Source: UBA4615 sp049422085 (GTDB lineage Bacteria; Pseudomonadota; Gammaproteobacteria; Burkholderiales; Burkholderiaceae_E). From it: 6,566 bases of DNA. Where the stretch lies: contig JBMSOD010000183.1 of NCBI GenBank assembly GCA_049422085.1, positions 1-6,566 of the forward strand, read 5' to 3'. Each line of letters opens with the position of its first letter. Position 1 is the first letter of the stretch. Both the position numbers and the translations under genes were made by a program. Of this stretch, positions 1 through 5,796 are shown in pieces. The notes beneath the pieces were generated by a model. The model made no database searches, was not told the origin of the DNA, and saw nothing but the letters and a program-made list of their open reading frames with translations.

Positions 1-983
1 ACAACGCCGACTGCGACGGCGACGGCCTGCTCGACGGCACTGAAGTCGACATGGGCCGTGATGTCCTGAAGCCCGGGCCGCGCAAGCAGATCCGTGTGTG
101 CCCGGTGACGATAGTGCGCCATCAGCGTGCCCCCCACCCGCTGTGGATGAAAGAGCTCGTGGGCCGGAAACCCGTAGTCGAACATCAGCACCGCCCCCCG
201 GTGCAGAACCTTGCCCAGGCCGGCCACCCAGTCGCGGGCCTGCTCCGCCATCTCCAGGCGATAGCCCTCCGCAAACAAGGCAGGATCGGGCAGGGCGCCC
301 GGCATGCGGCGTTCATGGCCCGCGGGCATGGGGGCCAGCACCGGCTCACCCCGTGGATCGCTCGCCACGCCAAGCTCCTGCCATCGTGGGCCTGCGCGTT
401 CAAAGAGCCTGACCGGCATCGCATCGAGCACTTCATTGGCGATGATCACCCCCGAAAAACAATCCGGCAGTGCATCCAGCCAGCGCACAACCTGTCGCGC
501 ATCCGGGGCGCTTTCCTGGATCGTCGCAGCCTGTTGTGACCGCAGCAGGCCCGACACCTCCATCACGGCATAGTCGTCGAGCGGCGTTCCGGCCTCGGCC
601 AGGGCCGGCAGCAGGCTGGCCGCGAGCGCACCCGAACCGGCACCGAATTCCAGGACCCGCCAGGGCCCCTCGGGTGCCACCGCCCTCAGCCATTCGGCCA
701 CCTGCTGCGCGACCGCGCGCCCAAAGAGCGGTGACAACTCGGGAGCGGTGACAAAATCCCCCCGCGCGCCCAGGGGCGACCGAGGTCCGCTGTAATAGCC
801 CAGCCCCGGCGTGTACAGGACCATGTCCATCCAGCAATCGAAGGCGATCCAACCGCCCGAGTCGGCGATCCGCGTTGCGACGCGCCTGGCCAGGGCATCG
901 CTGCGGGCCTGATCTGCGATATCAGGTACAGGCAGGGCCGCTGCGGTCGCGGCATTGGGCTGAGGCAAGACCATGGACGACAT
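1..983 (-). CDS. MidA/NDUFAF7-family SAM-dependent methyltransferase (COG1565), C-terminus outside window
   Basis: Partial gene: 327 codons are visible and the stop lies beyond the left edge. I read the minus strand codon by codon and found one open frame throughout. Family motifs seen, in order: GDFVTAPELSPLFG (75-88), the SAM-binding glycine loop LEFGAGSG (111-118), an acidic residue E142 near the expected end of strand 2, NEVLDAMPV (183-191), FDYGFP (268-273), HYRHR (290-294) and ITAHVDF (308-314). These are hallmarks of the COG1565/MidA family. The mitochondrial member NDUFAF7 methylates an arginine of the complex I subunit NDUFS2; the bacterial substrate is not settled, so an arginine or complex I target is inference. 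The start is ATG at 983 or the in-frame ATG at 974; neither has a clear Shine-Dalgarno sequence, and residues 1-28 are a poorly conserved-looking Ala/Pro-rich leader. It is transcribed away from the FolM/FolB gene across a 23-bp gap. Family certain, substrate unknown. Confidence 0.9.
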   Translation of the reverse strand, partial: MSSMVLPQPNAATAAALPVPDIADQARSDALARRVATRIADSGGWIAFDCWMDMVLYTPGLGYYSGPRSPLGARGDFVTAPELSPLFGRAVAQQVAEWLRAVAPEGPWRVLEFGAGSGALAASLLPALAEAGTPLDDYAVMEVSGLLRSQQAATIQESAPDARQVVRWLDALPDCFSGVIIANEVLDAMPVRLFERAGPRWQELGVASDPRGEPVLAPMPAGHERRMPGALPDPALFAEGYRLEMAEQARDWVAGLGKVLHRGAVLMFDYGFPAHELFHPQRVGGTLMAHYRHRAHTDLLARPGLQDITAHVDFSAVEQAVAVAVGV

Positions 984-991
984 TGTGGCAG

Positions 992-998
992 GTACACT
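992..998 (+). promoter_or_regulatory. Possible -10 element (GTACACT) just before the reductase/aldolase start
   Basis: The hexamer TACACT (993-998) matches the sigma-70 consensus TATAAT at four of six positions and ends 8 bases before the ATG at 1007. Transcription would start at about 1004-1007, giving a leaderless or almost leaderless mRNA. This agrees with the lack of a well-placed Shine-Dalgarno sequence before this ATG. I could not find a convincing -35 box 15-19 bp upstream. The same heptamer occurs at the equivalent place before glmU. Speculative. Confidence 0.3.
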
Positions 999-1006
999 CG
1001 CGCACC

Positions 1007-2392
1007 ATGTCGAGCGTTTCCGAAGACCCCTCAAGCGCGATCGCGTCCACCTCACCGCAGGTCGGTGCCGGTGCGAGCTCGGCCGGTCAGGGCCGATCAC
1101 CGCACGGCGCTGCGCGGGTCGCGCTGGTCACAGGCGCCGGCAAGCGGCTCGGGCGCGGCATTGCGCTCGCGCTCGCTCGACAGGGTTGGGATCTCGGGGT
1201 GCATTACGCCACTTCGGAGCAGGAGGCGCAGAGCACGGTGGCCGAGATCCAGTCTCTGGGGCGACGTGCCGTCGCCCTGAAGGCGGACCTCGCCCAGGAG
1301 TCTCAAGTGCTGGCCCTGCTGCCCGAGCTGACCCGGATGCTCGGCCCGGTGCAGGCCCTGGTCAACAACGCATCACGCTTTGTCTTCGACGATGCGGCCG
1401 ACTTCAGCCAGACTTCGTTCCTCGAGCACATGGTGCCCAATCTGGCCGCACCCGTGCTGCTCGCGCGTGAACTGCACCGCTTGCTGCTCGAGAACGCCGG
1501 GCCTGCGCCCCTGGACGGCATGCCCCTGGACGGCGTGGTCGTGAATCTGCTTGACCAGAAGCTGTACGGCTATAACCCGGATTTCCTCTCGTACAGCATG
1601 ACCAAAGCCGGTCTTGCAGCAGCGAACACCATGCTTGCTCAGGCCCTGGCGCCTCGGGTTCGGGTGGTGGGCGTCGCCCCTGGCCTGACCCTGCCCAGTT
1701 ACCTTCAGGAAGGCGATGAATTCGCGCGCGCCCACGCCCAGCACTCACCGCTCGGACGCTGCAGTGATCCCGAGGATGTGATCGCAGCGGTCTGCTTTGC
1801 GATCGCAAACCGGTCAATGACCGGGTCGGTGCTGGTGGTCGATGGTGGTCAGCACATCCGCCCGCTGCCGCGGGATGTCAGCCTCATGCCGCTGGCCCCC
1901 GCGCCAGATGCATCGAATGCAGCACAAGGTCAGGCGCGCGTGCGGGCTGCCTCCGATGTTCCCGGTACTCCTGAAGCCACAAGCACCCTCACCGACACCA
2001 ACGCAGGTGCCCCGGCAGCCGCGCCTGTCACCGCCTTTCAGACGGTGTTCCTTCAGGGCCAGCGCCTGGATGCCCGCATTGGCGTGTTCGAACACGAGAA
2101 AGGCCGGACCCAGCCGCTGCAGGTGGATCTCGAAGTTCGAGTGAACGCGGCGCGGTTTACGCCGAGGAATGACCGCCTGGACGAGGTCTTCGATTATCAG
2201 GCCGTGCGCGCAGCAGTCCTCGCAGTGGCTGCCTCGGGCCACATCCAGTTACTCGAGACATTCGCCGATCGGGTGCTCGCCCGGATTCTGGAGCTGCCCG
2301 ATGTTCAGGGGGCTCGCATCCGAATCTCCAAGTTCACCGCGTTCGAGGATTGCAGTGCGGTGGGCCTGGTCGTTGAACGGGGTATGCACTGA
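1007..2392 (+). CDS. folB: Fusion protein: FolM/PTR1-like pteridine reductase (SDR) + dihydroneopterin aldolase FolB
   Basis: 461 residues holding two enzymes of pterin metabolism in one frame. Residues ~37-287 are a short-chain dehydrogenase: NADPH-binding TGAGKRLGRGI (42-52), NNAS (120-123), Y196-x3-K200, and VDGGQH near 278-283. At the usual catalytic Ser position there is D183, 13 residues before the Tyr; this is the PTR1/FolM arrangement and suggests dihydropterin reduction. Residues ~290-342 are an Ala/Pro/Thr-rich, probably disordered linker. Residues ~343-461 are FolB, which cleaves 7,8-dihydroneopterin to 6-hydroxymethyl-dihydropterin and glycolaldehyde and can epimerise it to dihydromonapterin. 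Its expected catalytic residues are E364 (IGVFEHEK), Y397 (DEVFDY), E417 (IQLLET) and K442 (RISKF), with VGLVVERG at the end. The ATG at 1007 was chosen because the only upstream in-frame ATG (875) lies deep in the opposing gene. The stop overlaps ttcA by one base. Both domain assignments are strong; the exact reductase substrate is inferred. Confidence 0.92.
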   Translation: MSSVSEDPSSAIASTSPQVGAGASSAGQGRSPHGAARVALVTGAGKRLGRGIALALARQGWDLGVHYATSEQEAQSTVAEIQSLGRRAVALKADLAQESQVLALLPELTRMLGPVQALVNNASRFVFDDAADFSQTSFLEHMVPNLAAPVLLARELHRLLLENAGPAPLDGMPLDGVVVNLLDQKLYGYNPDFLSYSMTKAGLAAANTMLAQALAPRVRVVGVAPGLTLPSYLQEGDEFARAHAQHSPLGRCSDPEDVIAAVCFAIANRSMTGSVLVVDGGQHIRPLPRDVSLMPLAPAPDASNAAQGQARVRAASDVPGTPEATSTLTDTNAGAPAAAPVTAFQTVFLQGQRLDARIGVFEHEKGRTQPLQVDLEVRVNAARFTPRNDRLDEVFDYQAVRAAVLAVAASGHIQLLETFADRVLARILELPDVQGARIRISKFTAFEDCSAVGLVVERGMH

Positions 2393-3339
2393 TGGACGCG
2401 CGCGCCGCCCAGAAGCTCGCCTTCGAGCGCAACAAGCTGCACAAGCGCCTGTGCCGCCAGATGGGTGAGGCGATCGCCGACTTCAACATGATCGGCGCTG
2501 GCGACAGGGTGATGGTCTGCCTGTCGGGCGGCAAGGACAGCTATGCCCTGCTTGATCTGCTGCTCACCCTGCGCTCAAGGGCACCAGTGCCGTTCGACAT
2601 CGTCGCGGTCAATCTCGATCAGAAGCAGCCCGGGTTCCCGGAGCATGTCCTGCCCGATTACCTGCGCGCCATCGATGTGCCCTTCCACATCGAAAACCAG
2701 GATACCTACAGCATCGTCAAACGGGTGATCCCAGAGGGCAGAACGATGTGCTCGCTGTGCTCCCGCCTTCGAAGGGGCATCCTGTATCGGGTGGCTGACG
2801 AGCTGGGGGCCACCCGCATCGCCCTGGGTCATCATCGCGACGACATTCTCGAGACCTTTTTTCTCAACCTCTTTCACGGCGGCAAGCTCAAATCCATGCC
2901 GCCCAAACTGGTGTCCGATGACGGCCGGCACATGGTGATCCGGCCGCTGGCTTATGTGCGCGAGTCCGATCTCGAGGCCTATGCCGAGTGGAAAGCCTTT
3001 CCGATCATTCCATGCACGCTGTGTGGCTCGCAGGAGAACCTCAAGCGCAAGGAAGCCAAGGCCATGCTGCGCGAATGGGAGCGCCGTCATCCGGGTCGGG
3101 TCGACAACATCTTCGCCTCACTGTCGCGCGTGGTGCCTTCACATCTGATGGACCGCGGCCTGTTTGACTTTCAGGGACTGCAGGCCACCGGTGAACCCAT
3201 GGCCGAAGGCGATATCGCCTTCGATGTCGATCCGGTGATGGACCGGCCGCCTCGCGAAGAAGTGCCTGGATCCCTTGGGGGCATTGACATCCAGGTTGTC
3301 GCGAGGCCGCTCGAGCCCTCAAACAGCGGCGGATCCTGA
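2392..3339 (+). CDS. ttcA: tRNA 2-thiocytidine(32) synthetase TtcA
   Basis: 315 residues, normal family length. TtcA is a cytoplasmic, ATP-dependent [4Fe-4S] enzyme that installs 2-thiocytidine at position 32 of certain tRNAs. Seen in the sequence: the PP-loop SGGKDS (45-50), which activates the cytidine by adenylation; the first CxxC pair C120/C123 (CSLC); GHHRDDILETFFLNL (146-160); and the second pair C208/C211 (CTLC), so the cysteines needed for the cluster are present. SRVVPSHLMDRGLFDF (245-260) is also typical. The tail after ~265 is less conserved, though GDIAFD (273-278) looks like a recurring proteobacterial motif. The ATG shares its A with the TGA of the folM/folB gene (TGATG), so translation is probably coupled; GGGG about 8 bases upstream could act as a weak ribosome binding site. 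ubiB follows after one base. Nothing looks damaged. Confidence 0.97.
   Translation: MDARAAQKLAFERNKLHKRLCRQMGEAIADFNMIGAGDRVMVCLSGGKDSYALLDLLLTLRSRAPVPFDIVAVNLDQKQPGFPEHVLPDYLRAIDVPFHIENQDTYSIVKRVIPEGRTMCSLCSRLRRGILYRVADELGATRIALGHHRDDILETFFLNLFHGGKLKSMPPKLVSDDGRHMVIRPLAYVRESDLEAYAEWKAFPIIPCTLCGSQENLKRKEAKAMLREWERRHPGRVDNIFASLSRVVPSHLMDRGLFDFQGLQATGEPMAEGDIAFDVDPVMDRPPREEVPGSLGGIDIQVVARPLEPSNSGGS
3204..3223. repeat. Perfect 20-bp palindrome inside ttcA
   Basis: The two arms are CGAAGGCGAT and ATCGCCTTCG with no loop, so the 20 bases read the same on both strands. It lies in the tail of ttcA, where it encodes parts of AEGDIAFD, and sits about 118 bases before the ubiB start. In RNA it could form a short hairpin once a few central bases open; in DNA it could be a dimeric protein site. 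Coding constraint and high GC may be enough to explain it. Confidence 0.5.
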
Positions 3340-3340
3340 G

Positions 3341-4894
3341 ATGCGGCTGCTGCGCCTGATCCGCATCCTGAATGTCTCCTGGCGCTTTGGTCTGGACGAC
3401 ATCGCCCTGGAGGGCGCACAGGCCACCCTGGGCTCGCGCTGGCTGCTCGGTCTGGGGCGGGTGCTGCGCTTCGGGCGCCGACTCGACGAACCCCGCGGAG
3501 CGCGTCTGCGTCAGGCCCTCGAGGCGCTGGGTCCGATCTTCGTGAAGTTCGGTCAGGTGCTTTCTACCCGACGCGATCTGCTTCCCACCGATGTGGCCGA
3601 CGAACTGGCCCGACTGCAGGACGATGTGCCTCCCTTCGATTCTGCCCTGGCGGTGGCCGAAATCGAGCGGGGCCTGGGTCGCAAACTTGATCAGGTCTTT
3701 GCGCACTTCGAGCACACACCGGTGGCCTCGGCCTCGATCGCCCAGGTGCACTTTGCGGTGCTGCATGACGGCACTGAAGTGGCGGTCAAGGTGCTGCGTC
3801 CGGGCATGGCCTCGGTCATCGACAAGGACCTGGGTCTGCTGCGTACGGCAGGCCAGCTTGCCGTACGCCTGTCTGCGGATGCACGGCGCCTGCGGCCCCT
3901 GGAGGTGATTGAGGAGTTCAATCACTACCTGCATGACGAGCTCGACCTGATCCGCGAAGCGGCCAACGCCAACCAGCTGCGACGCAATTTCAGCGACTCC
4001 CGGCTGCTCAAGATCCCCGAGATGTACTGGGATTTCTGCGCCACCAATGTCATCGTGATGGAGCGGGTGCGCGGCATTCCGATCGGCCGCATGGATCGCA
4101 TGCGCGAGGCGGGCATCGATCTGGGCCGGCTCTCGCGCGAAGGTGTGGAGATCTTTTTCACCCAGGTCTTCCGGCATGGTTTTTTTCATGCCGACATGCA
4201 TCCGGGCAACATTCTGGTGGGCGATTCGGGCGAGGACTTCAACCGCTATATCGCGCTGGATTTCGGCATCGTGGGCACGCTGTCCGATTTCGACAAGAAC
4301 TATCTCGCCCAGAATTTCCTGGCCTTTTTCAGGCGGGACTATCGCCGCGTGGCCGAGCTGCATGTGGAGTCGGGCTGGGTGCCCGCCAGTACGCGGGTGG
4401 AGTCTCTTGAAGGCGCGATCCGCGCGGTCTGCGAGCCCTTCTTCGACAGACCGCTCAAGGAGATCTCGCTGGGCCTGGTGCTGATGCGCCTGTTCCAGGC
4501 CTCACGACGCTTCAATGTCGAGATCCAGCCACAGCTCGTGCTGCTTCAGAAAACCCTGCTGAACATCGAAGGCCTGGGCCGTCAACTGGACCCCGACCTG
4601 GATCTTTGGGTCACCGCCAAACCGATCCTCGAGCGATGGATGAACGAGCAGGTGGGTTGGCGGGGCCTGGTCGATCGCCTGGGTCAGGAAGCGGGGCAGT
4701 GGGCACAGCTTTTACCGTCAGTGCCCCGACTGGCCCACAAGGCCTTGCAGCGGGCAGCCGAGCCCTCTGCCACGCCCGAATGGATGCCCCTGATGCAACA
4801 ACTGGTTGCCGAACAGCGCCGCACCCGACGAGTGCTTTGGGCAGGCGCAGTCCTGGCAGGGCTTGCTCTGGTGCTGCATTACACCCTGGGCTGA
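3341..4894 (+). CDS. ubiB: Ubiquinone biosynthesis protein UbiB (ABC1/COQ8 atypical kinase family)
   Basis: 517 residues. UbiB is a membrane-tethered protein-kinase-like ATPase needed for aerobic ubiquinone synthesis, thought to help extract or organise hydrophobic intermediates for the Ubi enzymes. Family signatures seen: the KxGQ motif as KFGQ (69-72) followed by VLSTRRDLLP; the Ala-rich loop VASASIAQVH (128-137) replacing a kinase glycine loop; the nucleotide-binding lysine K150 (VAVKVLRPG); REAANANQLRRNF (205-217); HADMHPGN (283-290); and DFG (307-309). One hydrophobic segment, about 498-515, lies at the C-terminus; the chain then ends, whereas E. coli UbiB continues into a second helix. 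The ATG at 3341, one base after the ttcA stop, was preferred over an upstream in-frame ATG at 3275 inside ttcA, because MRLLRLIRIL is a typical UbiB beginning; GGCGGA about 7 bases upstream may serve as ribosome binding site. Last gene of its operon, meeting a convergent gene 10 bases on. Confidence 0.96.
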   Translation: MRLLRLIRILNVSWRFGLDDIALEGAQATLGSRWLLGLGRVLRFGRRLDEPRGARLRQALEALGPIFVKFGQVLSTRRDLLPTDVADELARLQDDVPPFDSALAVAEIERGLGRKLDQVFAHFEHTPVASASIAQVHFAVLHDGTEVAVKVLRPGMASVIDKDLGLLRTAGQLAVRLSADARRLRPLEVIEEFNHYLHDELDLIREAANANQLRRNFSDSRLLKIPEMYWDFCATNVIVMERVRGIPIGRMDRMREAGIDLGRLSREGVEIFFTQVFRHGFFHADMHPGNILVGDSGEDFNRYIALDFGIVGTLSDFDKNYLAQNFLAFFRRDYRRVAELHVESGWVPASTRVESLEGAIRAVCEPFFDRPLKEISLGLVLMRLFQASRRFNVEIQPQLVLLQKTLLNIEGLGRQLDPDLDLWVTAKPILERWMNEQVGWRGLVDRLGQEAGQWAQLLPSVPRLAHKALQRAAEPSATPEWMPLMQQLVAEQRRTRRVLWAGAVLAGLALVLHYTLG

Positions 4895-4910
4895 AGACAG
4901 GCGTTCAGCC
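4889..4910. terminator. Inverted repeat spanning both convergent stop codons, possible bidirectional terminator
   Basis: GGCTGAA (4889-4895) and TTCAGCC (4904-4910) can pair as a 7-bp stem with an 8-base loop. The stem contains the TGA of ubiB on the plus strand and, on the minus strand, the TGA of the lipoprotein gene, so one hairpin would form at the end of either transcript. Neither side has a run of T after the stem, so it is not a canonical intrinsic terminator. It may instead act as a 3'-end stabiliser or work with Rho. Confidence 0.45.
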
Positions 4911-5783
4911 GGGACGCTGACCTGCCAGTCGGTCCAGCGTACTGATCCAGTCGTCGAAACGCTCCAGCAGATGGCGCTTCTGCTTTGACGTGCTGCCGGC
5001 CAGCAATTCGATCAGTAGCGCATCCCCTGCGGCCATGGATGCCGCGGCGCCCTCGCGCTCGGCACCCTCTCGCCATTGCAGGTAGCGATTCAGGTGCTCT
5101 CGCATCAGCCGAGACGCCACCGGCAAGGCAGGGCGCTCGGTGCGCAGCCGCTCGAGCAAGGTCAGCAGTTCCTGCTGACGGGCCAGCCTCTGCTCGTACC
5201 ATTGCTGCTCCACCGGGGGCCACCGGCTGCTGCGATCTCGGATCAACTGACGCTGCGCGGCGCTCAGGTCGCCCAGAAAGAACTCGGCTCGATCAATGTA
5301 ACGCTTGCTTCGCGCCTCGGCCCGCTCGGCCGCACTGCCCTGCAGCCGCTCGCGCCTGAGCTTCTCGTTGTCCTTCTCGAACTCTCGACGCATGCGGGTC
5401 AGTTGCGAGCTTTCGAGCAGCAGGACCACTTCCGCAATCCGCGGCGCCGCCTGATCGAGCAGCGGGGCCAGTCCGTCGGCCAGGGTCTCGCGGGTCTCCC
5501 GGATCATCGCGGCATCAATCCGGCCCGCTTCCACCTGTTTTCGGGTCGTCCTGAGCATCGAGGCCAGGGGAGCGAGCTGCGTGGACTGATGCCACTGATG
5601 CAGTGCATCGAGATGACGGCTTGCCAGCGCCCGCGGCTCACCCTGCAGATCGAGGTAGGTCTGGATGCGCCACATCATCCATGTGGGCAGGGTTTCATAG
5701 CCCCAGCGGCCGAATGTGGCGCAGCCCGACAACACACCGAGCAGGAGCGCCAAGGACAGCACAGTCTTCAGAGACGAGGCCAT
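4905..5783 (-). CDS. DUF6279-like outer-envelope lipoprotein of unknown function
   Basis: 292 residues. The N-terminus MASSLKTVLSLALLLGVLSGC is a lipoprotein signal peptide: a lysine, a hydrophobic stretch, then the lipobox LSGC with lipidated C21. Residues D/E at +2 (the inner-membrane retention signal) are absent (A22 follows), so outer-membrane sorting is the default expectation. The mature part is helical and rich in Arg, Glu and Leu, with a strongly charged stretch around 126-165 that could be a coiled coil. The segment TWMMWRIQTYLDLQGEPRAL and the later HLDALHQWHQSTQLAPL fit the start of DUF6279, a proteobacterial lipoprotein family with no assigned role; this is from memory of the family pattern. 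No enzyme motif is visible. The start at 5783 was chosen because it gives a proper signal peptide; longer forms would run into glmU. GAAAAG about 6 bases upstream is a weak ribosome binding site. Divergent from glmU, convergent with ubiB. Confidence 0.85.
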   Translation of the reverse strand: MASSLKTVLSLALLLGVLSGCATFGRWGYETLPTWMMWRIQTYLDLQGEPRALASRHLDALHQWHQSTQLAPLASMLRTTRKQVEAGRIDAAMIRETRETLADGLAPLLDQAAPRIAEVVLLLESSQLTRMRREFEKDNEKLRRERLQGSAAERAEARSKRYIDRAEFFLGDLSAAQRQLIRDRSSRWPPVEQQWYEQRLARQQELLTLLERLRTERPALPVASRLMREHLNRYLQWREGAEREGAAASMAAGDALLIELLAGSTSKQKRHLLERFDDWISTLDRLAGQRPG

Positions 5784-5790
5784 GTACACT
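5784..5790 (+). promoter_or_regulatory. Possible -10 element (GTACACT) just before glmU
   Basis: TACACT (5785-5790) ends 6 bases before the glmU ATG at 5797, so transcription would begin about at the start codon. No Shine-Dalgarno sequence lies between them and no clear -35 box is seen upstream, where the sequence also encodes the lipoprotein signal peptide. The heptamer is identical to the one at 992-998. Speculative. Confidence 0.3.
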
Positions 5791-5796
5791 TTTCGA

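Noticed and set aside
51..539. Plus-strand open frames across the first kilobase
   Set aside because: The minus-strand frame contains all MidA motifs without interruption; the plus-strand frames are low-complexity shadows.
1826..1860. GCTGGTGG, the E. coli Chi octamer
   Set aside because: Chi sequences differ between lineages and GC-rich coding sequence for Val/Leu/Gly yields this octamer often; nothing supports a role here.
2044..2046. Internal GTG that could start a separate FolB protein
   Set aside because: It is in frame just before the FolB domain, but no ribosome binding site precedes it and there is no stop between the domains, so a fusion is the simpler reading.
3041..4363. 440-codon open frame on the minus strand opposite ttcA and ubiB
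   Set aside because: It lies fully antisense to two genes with clear family motifs. Its translation has no recognisable domain and is rich in His/Gln/Arg, as expected for the complement of a GC-rich gene.
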